A DNA stretch of 64,000 bases from Agelas oroides (taxonomy: Eukaryota > Porifera > Demospongiae > Agelasida > Agelasidae), in the NCBI GenBank assembly GCA_949130485.1, contig OX422185.1:12348467-12412466 (forward strand), in the 5' to 3' direction. A program made the position numbers and the translations under genes. A model generated the notes under the pieces. It made no database searches, had not been told where the DNA came from, and saw only the letters and a program-made list of their open reading frames with translations. This document shows, piece after piece, positions 39,339 to 52,316 of this stretch (positions are counted from its first letter, which is position 1; the number at the start of each line of letters is the position of its first letter).

Positions 39339-40521
39339 TGACGCTCATGGTCATGCACAACAGTATCAGTCTCACTATAAGGCAGAGGGGCACACGTTTT
39401 GAGGCATGCTCCCCAAGGAAAATCAGATGCTAGGAGATCACTTCTGAGGCCATTTAGTTCTTATTTGTATTCAAAGTGCACATGTGCATGTTTAGTCTAC
39501 GAAAAAGTGGTCGGGCCAAAACCCAACTAGCCTGGCCTGACTGCTATTCTGGGTGCTGTTGTGTGAATACACTCCTTATATAGTATGTGTGCACAATAGA
39601 ATTTAAATGTTGGGACTATCATGTAAGATATAATTTGAAAGTGTGTGATCAAGAGTTCAAATGAGTAGCTATGCAACTCTTTTTTTTTACTGCATGAAGC
39701 CATTCTAGATGCAAGTGTACATAAGCTGCCTGTGTGAACACCTGTAGTAAATCTTATCATGGTCACTGGCTGATCAATATTGCTGATTTCAGTTTGCTTT
39801 GAACAGCTAGAAACCACAAAGCAATGGTTACCTAGTCACGAGCCACCAACCAGCATATGGTTGAACCACCAAGTTGTGAATTCTTACACAGACAATATTA
39901 TTGGGTTTTGAGAGACTGCAGGATGCAGTGTGAGTACTACAGTAGTGTACTGACTTTTGCAAACAAAGAGCTGTTCACATGAATATAAGATAATGTACGT
40001 GGTCAAACTTTCTTACACACTGTACAGGAAGCCTAACCACGTATTTATTAAACAATTTTTTGTTACATTGGAGCGGAGCTAAATTTCTGATGTACAAAAC
40101 AAGCTACCTCTGGTTTTTCAAAGCTGGCTTTTCCTTATTAAATCAAAGACAGGCCAATTTTGAGTCATTTGTGATATTTATATAGTTGCAGGCTGTTAGC
40201 TAAGTGAGGGAGGGATGGGAATGGGAGGGCATAGCACAAACCGATACACAAAGATACCCTACATAAACAAAGTGTGTGTTGTTGATTCTAAAACAAAACC
40301 ACTGAGACTGCAGTAAATTTCATGTAGATGGCCAGCTGTATTTACATAAGGTACATATACACCCACTCGTTTGTATTGGATTTCTAATCTACTGAACAGA
40401 GGCTAACATAACAGTGCACTCTGTGTGTACAGAACTAGCTTGGCATCATAGCAATACACTCCTTGAGCCAACTTTGATACATTTGATCGTACTATTGAAT
40501 GTCGTGATCTCTCCTTAATTA

Positions 40522-40782
40522 CAGGGGCGTTTCTAGAATTTTTGTTATACTGAGACCGGCCGAGCCGCGCGTGCATCAATGGCCGCACTTGTCGATGCTT
40601 CCCGTGCATGCATGCAGCTTGCAAAGTGGCAAGTTCTCTGATACTAGATGTTTGCCGACTGGAACAGTAAAGGGCGCGCTGTCACTGTACACACCAACAC
40701 AGGATTGGTCTGATCAACCTTAATTGAAGATTTTTTCACCGAGGCAACTGCCTCCATTGCCTCAATGGTAGATACGCCCCTG
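40522..40782. mobile_element. 261-bp MITE with caggggcgt ends
   Basis: caggggcgtttctaga at the left and tagatacgcccctg at the right. Flanks are AT-rich, with no clean target duplication. The interior is CpG-rich compared with its surroundings. Confidence 0.65.
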
Positions 40783-41529
40783 AATTAACTGTTGAATATG
40801 ACTATTCTTTGCACTTCTATCATTTCACTTTTCGCCATAGCAAAATACATATAGGAGGCTTTGTACATAAAAAAGACCCATATAGTATAGGGAACTTCGT
40901 ACATAAAAAAGACCCATAGTGCAATTAAGACTTGAAAAAAGAGGAATGGTGTGACATACTGTATACCAAACATTGTTAATACATCATAGAAAGTTTTTGT
41001 ATGAAGAAGAGCCATGGGTGACTTTGCATAACATCTAGGCCTGTTTTATAAGGGAGATGTGGTTCGTTGATTGTTCATGCAAATGGGATAGGTAAGTTAT
41101 AGTTATTGGTAGCTAATTAGGTGCTGTAGCTGTCAAAGAGGTGATTTACGCTGGTGATGTAGCAGCATTGTGGTAGCTACCATCCACTGTAAAGTTGGTG
41201 GAAAGGCAATAGTAGAATAGAACAAAGAAGACTGAAAGCTACAGTGTGAGTCATTCTTTACACATTGCTCATGTATAGCTGAGTAATTATTGTGAGCTAA
41301 ACTTCTTGGATAACTATAAACATGCTTTAAAAATTCTTGATTTACTGTAAAAGTGAAGGTAAATTAGTGTACAAAGCTGAGAACCTTCAACACTTCTCTT
41401 GAGCAGAAAATACCATTATCCAGAAACACACACAAGTTTAACATTCACCATTTCTGTGCATGCAAGTTGGTAATTTCCGTGGTATTGGTAGCTAGGTGCT
41501 TTAAAAAGCATCATTTTTCTCTGCTAGTG

Positions 41530-44500
41530 ATGGATGAAAGTGATGTTTGGCGACGCAGCCACGGTCAGCACTCCCGTGTAAAGAAAAGATGGCCACATGA
41601 GGCAGACGAGAGCAAAACTGGTGAACCTCTGACTGAAAATGAAAGCTGGCTACAAAGCGTTGGTCGTCGATCCAGCGTAAAAAACAGATGGCCACATGAG
41701 GCAGACAATCCCTCAGATTCCTCAAAATCATCAACAAGTAGTTTTAGAAAGGAGAGTAGTTCTGATTTGCAAGATGGAAGCAAACAAGAGCAATTGTACC
41801 ACCACACTAAAAGCAAAACTGGTGAAGTTTCAAGTGGAACTGGTAGGAATGTCAGGATGATACCAGGCACAACCCGACCCAAAACAACCTCTCATATGTC
41901 ACAGTCACCTCCAGTTGTTACCCCGACACCAGCACCTAGGATGCAATCCAAATCTAGGGAAACAGGTGCTCTGAAACACAAGGCTGGTCATACAGAGGTT
42001 AGTACATCTGGAGTACCAGCTGTGCTTATCAGCATTCTATTTGGTGGAGTACTCTATTGAGTATATGTAGTTAAACATACAAATTATGTCTACAAAGCTA
42101 GGTATATCTCTGTGCATAAATGTGTGTGTGTCTGATTGACTGTTCACTGTAGTATGTAAGGATACAATTGACAGTGGTCACTATGGAAAGGTTTCACTCC
42201 TCACAGGGTCGTCATATGTCAGAAGGTGCATCGACCACTCCCACTAGTCCCATGGCTGGATTTTCTTTACCTGTGGCAGTTGGAGACCACACACAACCTG
42301 CCAATATGGCTGGCAATAGGGCTATCATGTCAATGCCAGCAGCAGGCCAGGAGCACTTTGACCCTGGAGCTGTTTATAGCAACATAGAGATCCACACACA
42401 ACCTGCCAATATGGCTAGCAATGGAGCTACCACGTCAATGCCAACAGAGGGCCAGGACGGAATTGAGAAGCTGGACAAATTGCCTCACTTTGACCCTGGA
42501 GCTGTTTATACCAACATGGAGGTCATACAAAGTCACCTGCAGGTATAAATGTATACCACACTCTGTGTGTGTATCAAAAACTGTACAGTATGTGTTTGTA
42601 TAGTTTCTTTCCTGCTATTATTAAAAAAACGCAGACTTAGTGTTCAAAGATGGTGTTCACCTAGGCACAGAAGCTAAGGCTGGTTTGGGGTTTCTGAATT
42701 CAAAGTGCACATTAAATACTTCTATCATGCTGCTATTTACAAAGAAATAGCTAGTATGCAAGCTAATGGGCATTCCGTGTGCTTTCCAACAGTACTAGTG
42801 GCATGAATAGCTGCTAGGGTGAATATATCGACATGGCTTTTGAAGAAAGCATGCAAAGCAAGTGATTGTAGGGAGGTCTGGGGGTATGCTCCCCCAGGAA
42901 ATTTTGGACATCTTCATGCTCTGACATCACTTCTGGTGGCTTCCGAGACTGCCTGTACGGATTCTTCAAGACATACATACAGGTCTTCTGTGAACTTCCT
43001 CCTGTGTTTTACAGCCAAACAAAGTGCACCTCGTTGCAAGACTGGCAGACTCCAACGCCGAAGCGTCTTTTAGACCGTCTAGCTAAACGTCAAAGCTCAA
43101 GCACAAGACTGCCTAGGTAATGACATATGCGTGCACTATTATGCCACACACAACCAGCCCCTCCTACTTTAGTTAATAAGGTCAGCGGAGTTGTTGTTGT
43201 GGCTTCAGCCATACTTAGCCACCCCTTGGCTACGCTACTGTTTTCCAATACAGTTCACACGCTCCTACTTTGCTCTCCCAACAAACAGTTCTAGTCACTT
43301 ATGCTAAATACATGTGACACTTATGTACATAGGTACACATGCTCTCTGATTTACACACAGCCTGACCTGGAAGATGAGTACGAAAACCTTCCCGTGGGTG
43401 TAAAGAATGGATACAAAGAGGAACAGGAGCATGAGGAAGTTTGGCAATCAGCATCCTTCAGACCACCAAAACCACGATCTCGTATGAAAGATTCTTCTTT
43501 AGGTTCATCAACTGACAACCGTCACTCACTTGACCCCCCAACTGATGTAGCCGAGTTGCAGCAGCTACTGCGAGAAAAAGATGCCCAGATTGAACAAATG
43601 AGTCAACAGCTTCACGAGACAGCAGCTGATTTGACGAAAACTGTCAAGCATACAAGGGAGCAGAATCAGATTATTGAGGATCTCAGAGAGCAGCTAGCAA
43701 GGAAAGAGGTACTCCTCATGATGTGTTGCTAGAATCATAGATAGTAGAGAATGCTAGAATTAGTGCTTTTAGCTCAAGTTTAGAGCAGAGCTACATACGT
43801 ATAGACATACTTGCTACCTAACCCAGAGGTATAACTACAGTAGGTCAACTATATCCATAGTGTCTTATTCAGTATCTTATACTGTAGCCACACCCCTAGC
43901 CTCGTACCCAGACTCATTTCCTCTTTCTGCCCATGGAAGAATGAGCCTGCATACGAGGCCAGCCACACCCCACTTTAGGTGCATGTGCTTTAATTAAAAT
44001 GTCTCTTCACATGTTTGTACATGCAGAAATCTTGTACTGGGAAAGATGTGTCCACTCGACATGACAACGACCAGCTGAAGGTGATAGATCAGCTAAAGAA
44101 AAGAAACGCACAGTTAGACTTCCAGCTGAGGCAGCTTCAGGTACTATGTGTGACCAAGGGTGTAGGAATAGGGGGGGCTATAGGGGGGCTACAGCCCCCC
44201 CCTTCACAACTACTGGGGAGGCTTAGCCCCCCCTCCTTCACTGTATTTATATATAGGTACTCGGATAAGTAGCGGTACTCGCCATTTTATGTGCCACGTA
44301 CTCTTTGTACGGCAACAGGTTGCAAATGAAGCGATTATCGTCTTTTGAATCATGCCTGTATCCGATTCCATGTTGGAGAAGAGAGCGTATCCAAAGGCGA
44401 GTTTTTCACTAATTAGTGGGCATGGTTTAAAAAATTCCCTGCACAGCAAATTAGCGCGGTATCTTTTACTAACACTTGGCCCCACCTCTTTCCTACGCCA

Positions 44501-47500
44501 CTGTGTGTGACTATTATGTTATTGCATGAGCTGAAATGTCAGCTAGCACTAGTCTTGTACATACTGTATTGCCTCATGCAAATGCTCCTGGAGCACTTGC
44601 AGCACAACCAAGAAAAACTGGGCATGGGCACTTGTACAATGAAGTGCTTGTGTCTCGTGCCCTCTCACGAGGAAAGGGTCTGGTGTCACAAGCCTGAATC
44701 CTTGGGCTTGCGGAAGTGTTGAAGCCTTGTAATTGTTAGTGTAGAATTACAAATTGCTTAGTGTTGGATAATGAATCTCATAACACGCTTTGAGCGGTAT
44801 GATTGAAGTTCTTGTTCTCGCTTCTGCATTATTCCAATAAACGCTGCTCTGCGATTTGATTGGCCACTCCACACTTCTGGAGCTAGCCCAAGGATTTGGA
44901 CTTGTGACACCAGACCCCTTCTCCTCGCGTGAGCTGGGTGGGGTCTGGGCACGAGACTACTTGAATAGTTTGGACAAGTGCCCAACCCCAACACCCCAGT
45001 AGATTACAAGACCAGTAGCCACACTCTAAAGCATTCTTGCACAATGGCCCTATGCCTGAATTACTTGAATGTCTTGTGGCTTTCTACCGTTATCTCTATA
45101 TCCTCAAAGTGTAAACTGTGATTTTAGCGCAGTTTGGCTTCATAGTAACACCCCCTGGAAAAGGGCCTGTTTTGCACTTTTGCAGATTCCCACCTTTTGT
45201 GAAATATCTACTCGTTTCTCTGGTCTGGTCTTCCCTTACACATGTATAGCCTCCCCCAGCATTTAATTAATACAGCCGTACCATTGCCGCCGGCCCTGAA
45301 GACAGTGCAGACACTTGTGTTGTTTTTATAACCATCTCTGAGAAGTATGGGAGTCACCTTTAAATGGTGTTCAATATTTTTATCACTGTACAGGGAAAAC
45401 TGCATCAGGAACGCTCAACGGCCTCATCACAAGAACATGCTAGCCTGGTCAGTCTACTACCAACAGTCTGCAGAACTTCACAAATACCACAATCAGATCT
45501 TTGTGTGTTGTTCACCATGAATGTCCCGAACACCAACTGTATATGTGTACCAAAACCTGTTGAATACACTGACATCTGTACCCCCTCCCACCCCCTTACC
45601 ATTTTTATATATCTACAGGAACTGGCACAGTCTCGTAGAGACGTGACTCAGCTGACCACTGAAGTGGAGCAGCTCCGCAGAGAGAAGGCTGACCTTGTGG
45701 GAGAGGTGGAGGCACACAAATCATCAGTAAGGGTCTGGTCATGTGACTGCTACCATAAGTTACATAATACAGGTAGAAATATTGTGAGCATTAAAGTTGG
45801 AAAGCCTTGGATCACAAATCTCCGAATCATGTGGACAGCTAAAATTGGCAAGGTTAAAGTCTGTGATCATGCTGGAAAGGCCTCCATGGACCTGATTATA
45901 CACACATGACATTACATAAAAGTATGTAAAAGTAAGACTTACATGATACAAAGTTGGTAGTGGGCCAAAGTGAGTCTTTCCTTCCTCCTGGACTGCTCCC
46001 GCATGGATGGCAAAGTCCAATGATGGACATCTAAGTTGGAGTCTGTGGTGGTTCTCCACAACAAACAGCTCCAACTCTACTTTCCAGCTGTTATTCCAGC
46101 CCTTAATGGATATTTGCAGTTCTAGGGCTCTTGTAAGGTCTTTCTGGAAGGGTGGGGTTTACAACCTTCAATGTTTTGAAAAGCTTTTCGTACCAGTATA
46201 AATGTCAAACGTGGTTGCCTTGACCATTTTTTTTTCTTGCTTGAGTCATCATTTTCATCCATTAGCCCACTGGAAGTGCTTTTCATCCATTTCTGAATAA
46301 GTGTTGGAATGCTGTTTCTCATGTGGTGAGGACTTCCCAAACCACACAGAGGTTGTCTTAGAGTTCTTCCCACTCCTATCAGATCTGTGTGGTTTCAGCA
46401 TGGCTGGGCTTCTCCCTTTGGCTGTCCATATATAGCTGGTGTCTGGCTGCTTGATGAGTAACCTGATCTGCATCTAGCTGCTGCTTGTAAGTTGGTAGGC
46501 CAATTGTCACAATAATCTATTCCAAGGCCTCTCGCTGACCAAGCATAGTTTTTACATGGCTACATTCAACAAGACTACGGGTATTACATAGCCTGGTAAC
46601 CACTAACCAGTATAGCATTTGACACCAGCGTTCTCCATGACACTCCGGCAGTACATTGTTTGTAGTAGAGAGGCCTTTGTCAGTACTGTTGATGCTCGTT
46701 CGCACGGTTGCTATAGTTAGAGGGTGCTTTGAGCTCACTGCGTGTACACCATGGATTCATGATGGACATCCGTCCATGTAGTTTGTGCATTGTGCACTCA
46801 TGTACATTCCCTAGCATGCAGTGGGAAGATGAAGTGCAGTTACTGTAACCAAATTTACGACATTTGATTGGATGTAAGTCATGTGATAGGAACAAATTAA
46901 GTCCAGTAATCCAGTCCATCAGTCCAGTCCAGCAATCCAGTCCACAATCCAGTCCAGTGATTAGATACGACCCATCTAGCTGCAGCTCCTCAAAGAGTGT
47001 TGTGTCACAGACTCACTACACTAATCATCTCCTCATGCAATCTGGCATTACCGCAGTACTCAGCTAATGTTTTGTACCATCTCCTCATGCAATCTGGCAT
47101 TACCGCAGTACTCAGCTAATGTTTTGTACCATCTCCTCATGCAATCTGGCATTACCGCAGTACTCAGCTAATGTTTTGTACCATCTCCTCATGCAATCTG
47201 GCATTACCGCAGTACTCAGCTAATGTTTTGTACCATCTCCTCATGCAATCTGGCATTACCGCAGCACTCAGCTAATGTTTTGTGACATCTCCTTATGCAA
47301 TCTGGCATTACCGCAGTACTCAGCTAATGTTTTGTGCCATCTCCTCATGCAATCTGGCATTACCGCAGTACTCAGCTAATGTTTTGTGCCATCTCCTCAT
47401 GCAATCTGGCATTACCGCAGTACTCAGCTAATGTTTTGTGCCATCTCCTCATGCTATCTGGCATTACCGCAGTACTCAGCTAATGTTTTGTACCATCTCC

Positions 47501-50500
47501 TCATGCAATCTGGCATTACCGCAGCACTCAGCTAATGTTTTGTACCATCTCCTCATGCAATCTGGCATTACCGCAGCACTCAGCTAATGTTTTGTACCAT
47601 CTCCTCATGCAATCTGGCATTACCGCAGCACTCAGCTAATGTTTTGTACCATCTCCTCATGAAATCTGGCATTACCGCAGCACTCAGCTAATGTTTTGTA
47701 CCATCTCCTCATGCAATCTGGCATTACCGCAGCACTCAGCTAATGTTTTGTACCATCTCCTCATGCAATCTGGCATTACCGCAGCACTCAGCTAATGTTT
47801 TGTACCATCTCCTCATGCAATCTGGCATTACCGCAGCACTCAGCTAATGTTTTGTACCATCTCCTCATGCAATCTGGCATTACCGCAGCACTCAGCTAAT
47901 GTTTTGTACCATCTCCTCATGCAATCTGGCATTACCGCAGCACTCAGCTAATGTTTTGTACCATCTCCTCATGCAATCTGGCATTACCGCAGCACTCAGC
48001 TAATGTTTTGTACCATCTCCTCATGCAATCTGGCATTACCGCAGCACTCAGCTAATGTTTTGTACCATCTCCTCATGCAATCTGGCATTACCGCAGCACT
48101 CAGCTAATGTTTTGTACCATCTCCTCATGCAATCTGGCATTACCGCAGCACTCAGCTAATGTTTTGTACCATCTCCTCATGCAATCTGGCATTACCGCAG
48201 CACTCAGCTAATGTTTTGTACCATCTCCTCATGCAATCTGGCATTACCGCAGCACTCAGCTAATGTTTTGTACCATCTCCTCATGCAATCTGGCATTACC
48301 GCAGCACTCAGCTAATGTTTTGTACCATCTCCTCATGCAATCTGGCATTACCGCAGCACTCAGCTAATGTTTTGTACCATCTCCTCATGCAATCTGGCAT
48401 TACCGCAGCACTCAGCTAATGTTTTGTACCATCTCCTCATGCAATCTGGCATTACCGCAGTACTCAGCTAATGTTTTGTACCATCTCCTCATGCAATCTG
48501 GCATTACCGCAGCACTCAGCTAATGTTTTGTACCATCTCCTCATGCAATCTGGCATTACCGCAGTACTCAGCTAATGTTTTGTGCCATCTCCTCATGCAA
48601 TCTGGCATTACCGCAGCACTCAGCTAATGTTTTGTACCATCTCCTCATGCAATCTGGCATTACCGCAGTACTCAGCTAATGTTTTGTACCATCTCCTCAT
48701 GCAATCTGGCATTACCGCAGTACTCAGCTAATGTTTTGTGCCATCTCCTCATGCAATCTGGCATTACCGCAGTACTCAGCTAATGTTTTGTACCATCTCC
48801 TCATGCAATCTGGCATTACCGCAGTACTCAGCTAATGTTTTGTACCATCTCCTCATGCAATCTGGCATTACCGCAGCACTCAGCTAATGTTTTGTACCAT
48901 CTCCTCATGCAATCTGGCATTACCGCAGTATTCAGCTAATGTTTTGTGCCATCTCCTCATGCAATCTGGCATTACCGCAGTACTCAGCTAATGTTTTGTG
49001 CCATCTCCTCATGCAATCTGGCATTACCGCAGCACTCAGCTAATGTTTTGTACCATCTCCTCATGCAATCTGGCATTACCGCAGTACTCAGCTAATGTTT
49101 TGTACCATCTCCTCATGCAATCTGGCATTACCGCAGTACTCAGCTAATGTTTTGTGCCATCTCCTCATGCAATCTGGCATTACCGCAGCACTCAGCTAAT
49201 GTTTTGTACCATCTCCTCATGCAATCTGGCATTACCGCAGTACTCAGCTAATGTTTTGTACCATCTCCTCATGCAATCTGGCATTACCGCAGTACTCAGC
49301 TAATGTTTTGTACCATCTCCTCATGCAATCTGGCATTACCGCAGCACTCAGCTAATGTTTTGTACCATCTCCTCATGCAATCTGGCATTACCGCAGCACT
49401 CAGCTAATGTTTTGTACCATCTCCTCATGCAATCTGGCATTACCGCAGCACTCAGCTAATGTTTTGTACCATCTCCTCATGCAATCTGGCATTACCACAG
49501 TAATCCCTGCAGTTTCGCGATAAATGAATCCACCAACTCACTTCTTCTTGTCCCTCTCAAACCTCGCGCATTCATAGATCACATTTTAGTGCTTGATAAA
49601 GTGTCCATAAGATTTCTTGTGTCATGCTTTTTAGCACAAAGAGTGGAGGGTCTGCTTCATCGGCCATCGAGTAGAGTAAGGTGCTGAATTGGGCTTCCTC
49701 ACCTTTCCCTATAAGCCCTTCTGGAATCTTTCAAACTTTCTCGTCCACTTGGCTGTTCCTTTTAGGATGACTAAAATTGAACTGCTCAGGTGCTGAAACC
49801 TGGTAAGTGGCTGGGTACCTATAGTTCTGATTTGCGCTAGCTCACAAGTCTGTGTGTTTGGCACTTCACCAATGATCTTAGCTAGGGGTGAAAGAGTGCT
49901 CTTGTATTCATGACTCCTGCCCTTGCAATGTCATCAAAAACCAATTGTCACTGTGTCGATGTGATGTTATGTATTTGAGTTCTCTCTGTTGTTGGATCTA
50001 CTTTTGACTTAACCTTGCTCTCAAGTTGTCCCTGTTTTTTACTTTTTCACATGAAAGCGAAACAAACGCAACAACTGGTTAAAGCCATGGGTCATTCATA
50101 ACATGAATGATTTCAGGTGGACACATGGTGAATGTACAAGGGAGGCACCCAACTTCAAACTACCTATTTCACTAGATCATCCATTTGAACACTCCATCAC
50201 TACATATTTACATGGATTACATATTTGAATATTGGCTCCACCTTAACGTATCTCATGATCAAGTAATGAATGCCTTCTTTTTTTGTTTGCCACTGTTTTA
50301 CTTATTGTGAATGCAAACAGAAGAGTAAAAACTGGGGAAGTGACTAGTTTTCATTGTCATTTTGTACAGTTAAGATCTTCTGATTGTACACACATATGAT
50401 TACATAAGCGTATCCATACCCAATGATGATGTAGTACAAGCGCATACCTAGACATGAATATACCTTCATTTGTTTCTCATGTGACTCTTACCTAACTTGA

Positions 50501-51785
50501 TAATTGACCTCATCTGACAGAAGCTCCCTGCTTATGTGACATTGTGCATTTTATGTAGTAACAATCTGAAGAATTATTGCCAGATAGTGAAGAGAGTGCT
50601 AGATCTAGAGTGTTGATCCAGTTGCCAATTAGCCTTTACCAAAATGTAGTATTTGATCTCCAGTTGAGCCATGAATCAGCCTTGAAGTGGACACATTTTA
50701 AGTAATTATGTAGAGACTTTCAGTTAATGAAGGTGGTGTAATAGAGTGTTTTATATTCTAAAGACAGTCACTACTCCTCTGGAATGATATCTCATGTTGT
50801 TGTTTTTATGTGACAGTTGGCAGAGAAAGATGACCTCCTGAAAACAGCTCTTGATGACCAGCTACAGCTACAACAGCAGACACATGAGAGAGATCGTTTG
50901 ATACAGAGTTTGCAGAGTAAAAACGAAGAGTTGAAACGGCAGGTATCCCTGCTTTGTGAGCAAGTGGAGGACTTACAATCCCAAAAATCCCAAGAAACTC
51001 ACGATGCGGATTTCTGGGAAGTCCCACGAGAGCAAGTAAACTGTAACATGCAGAAAATCCTTGGCATTGGAGCCTGGGGGTATGTGGTGGAGGGTACATT
51101 TCGAGGTCAGCAAGTGGCTGTGAAATGCCTACACGACATGATCCGATCACCAAAGTTTGCTGAGGTCATGCGTAAGGAGATTGCCATCATGGCCCAGGTC
51201 CGACACCCCAATCTCGTACTACTCATTGCTGCAGTGATTGACACTGAAAATGATCCTCTCATTGTCACAGAGTTGCTTGACATTTCACTGCGAAATGCGT
51301 ATGAAAAAAAGCGTCTGCAAGGCTCAAGCAAACTGAATATCTTTCGAAATATTGCAGCAGCCCTCAACTACCTTCACCTTCACCATTGTGGTGAAATCAT
51401 CCATCGAGATGTCAGTTCTTCTAATGTTCTCTTGGAGGCCAAACCCAACAATCAATGGAAAGCCAAACTGTCTGATTTTGGGTCTGCCAAGCTTGCAATG
51501 GAAGCCAAGACAACGGCCCCTGGAGCATTTGTGTATGCAGCTCCTGAAGTTAAAAGAGAAATGGGGATTCCTCAAACAGCAAAGATTGATGTTTACAGTT
51601 ACGGAGTTCTCCTCTGTGAAGTTTCCGAGGAACGGTTTCCCGATGAGGAGAGCATTCCTAGCATGATGAAAGTGATTCGAGACAAGTGGGCCTCTATGCA
51701 TTGCCTCATCAATTCATGCATACAGAATCGTCCAGACAGGCGACCAACTATGTCCTACGTGCTGAGTGAGCTCAATAAGCTTTGA
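41530..51785 (+). CDS. Kinase gene 2: tyrosine-motif adaptor head, coiled coil and TKL-type kinase
   Basis: Seven coding exons, all phase 0: 41530-41997, 42207-42542, 43361-43708, 44027-44140, 45394-45447, 45619-45726, 50817-51785 (stop TGA), 798 codons. Exon 1 (residues 1-156) is Ser/Pro-rich and disordered, with a repeated RWPHEAD motif (Trp 21 and Trp 54, period 33). Exon 2 (157-268) holds two copies of an HTQPANMA...HFDPGAVY repeat giving AVYSNIE (Tyr 213) and AVYTNME (Tyr 257). Exon 3 opens with DEYENLP (Tyr 275). These fit SH2-ligand patterns (YxN; YxxM for YTNM). Exons 3-7 carry coiled coils shared with gene 1. The kinase domain starts about residue 555: GIGAWG, Lys 579, HRDVSSSN (672-679), DFGSAK (696-701), AAPE. 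It looks active. The last intron is 5.1 kb and contains a 2.5 kb minisatellite. The exon equivalent to gene 1 exon 11 was not found. I do not recognise a named orthologue. The function of the head is inference. Confidence 0.8.
43897..43961. mobile_element. 65-bp Mutator-like MITE in intron 3 of kinase gene 2
   Basis: Ends tagcctcgtacccagactca and cctgcatacgaggcca, flanked by gccacacccc on both sides (9 bp plus one matching base). This is the third member here with a duplication of about 9 bp. Confidence 0.75.
44155..44503. mobile_element. 349-bp hAT-like MITE in intron 4 of kinase gene 2
   Basis: Starts caagggtgtaggaa and ends ttcctacgccactg, flanked by an exact 8-bp duplication tgtgtgac (44147-44154 and 44504-44511). 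It begins 14 bases after the 3' end of exon 4, so it sits almost on the donor. Confidence 0.85.
44650..44958. mobile_element. Imperfect foldback element, Mutator-like ends
   Basis: gtctcgtgccctctcacgag pairs loosely with ctcgcgtgagctgggtggggtctgggcacgagac (read as two parts), and ctggtgtcacaagcc pairs with gacttgtgacaccag. Intron 4 of gene 2. Confidence 0.6.
45770..46919 (-). mobile_element. Decayed antisense coding remnant in intron 6 of kinase gene 2
   Basis: Several minus-strand open pieces follow one another (46919 down to 45960) with coding-like composition, for example ELFVVENHHRLQLRCPSLDF ending at a catgtaagt donor-like site. The segment at 45795-45836 is related to the right end of the 17346-20389 element. 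Probably an old transposon gene; I cannot name the family. Confidence 0.35.
46900..46958 (+). repeat. Short ccagtccag tandem tract
   Basis: Irregular repeats of aatccagtccag just upstream of the 52-bp array. Confidence 0.8.
47022..49500 (+). repeat. 52-bp minisatellite, about 48 units, inside the last intron of kinase gene 2
   Basis: The unit runs accatctcctcatgcaatct, ggcattaccgcagcactcag, ctaatgttttgt. A single site alternates between gcagcactc and gcagtactc. The central block (about 47520-48460) is uniformly the C form, while the flanks are mixed. Copies are nearly identical, so homogenisation is recent. It occupies half of a 5.1 kb intron. Confidence 0.97.
49501..50816. other. No exon seen in the rest of intron 6 of kinase gene 2
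   Basis: I looked for an equivalent of gene 1 exon 11 (FAKETEEW) and found none before the kinase exon. AT-rich, no clear repeat. Confidence 0.5.
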
Positions 51786-52310
51786 CCACAAAACTAGAGT
51801 GGACGTTTTCTTTTCCCTTTGACCTGCACACTATTGCAGATGTTTGGTTATTTAGAGGTGGAATTGTTGTAGTTATTGTTATTGAACTATATTGTTTGAC
51901 ATGCATGACTAACTTTAGACCTGCACGCTATTACTGGTTGTTTTTGAGCACCTATATAGCATTGTATGTGTGCACTTATTACTTATTCTGGTTTCCTGAA
52001 ATGCAGTGAGGTACGCATTTTTTTTACATATACTATACTGTACTGAAAGTACCAATTATTTTTGTGCAGAATTTGTTGGTTTCTAACTTTTAAAATGAAC
52101 AGTAAATCAACAGATCAACATAATTATCAAAATTTAATATGTAAATTAGGAAACTGGGGGTACCTCCAGTGTGGTTCTCATTACTCACGCCACTCTGGAG
52201 AAGGCGATGAATTCTGTGAGAAGCAAAACAACAGTAAACTATTGTTTCAACGATCTTGATTCTGCTGATCAGCTTGCCTTTCAGAAGATGAGTGATACAA
52301 ACCTCTCATG

Positions 52311-52316
52311 AATAAA
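52311..52316 (+). terminator. Candidate polyadenylation signal of kinase gene 2
   Basis: AATAAA 525 bp after the stop of gene 2 and upstream of kinase relic B. No closer canonical hexamer was seen. Confidence 0.35.

Noticed and set aside
42819-43073. 84-codon frame in intron 2 of kinase gene 2
   Set aside because: It contains a repeat word (gtatgctcccccaggaaa) also seen near 39400, so it is likely transposon-derived and not an exon. The phase 0 join of exons 2 and 3 does not need it.
51107-51701. Antisense open frames opposite the kinase exons
   Set aside because: The same shadows occur opposite all three kinase exons and follow from the codon usage of the true gene.
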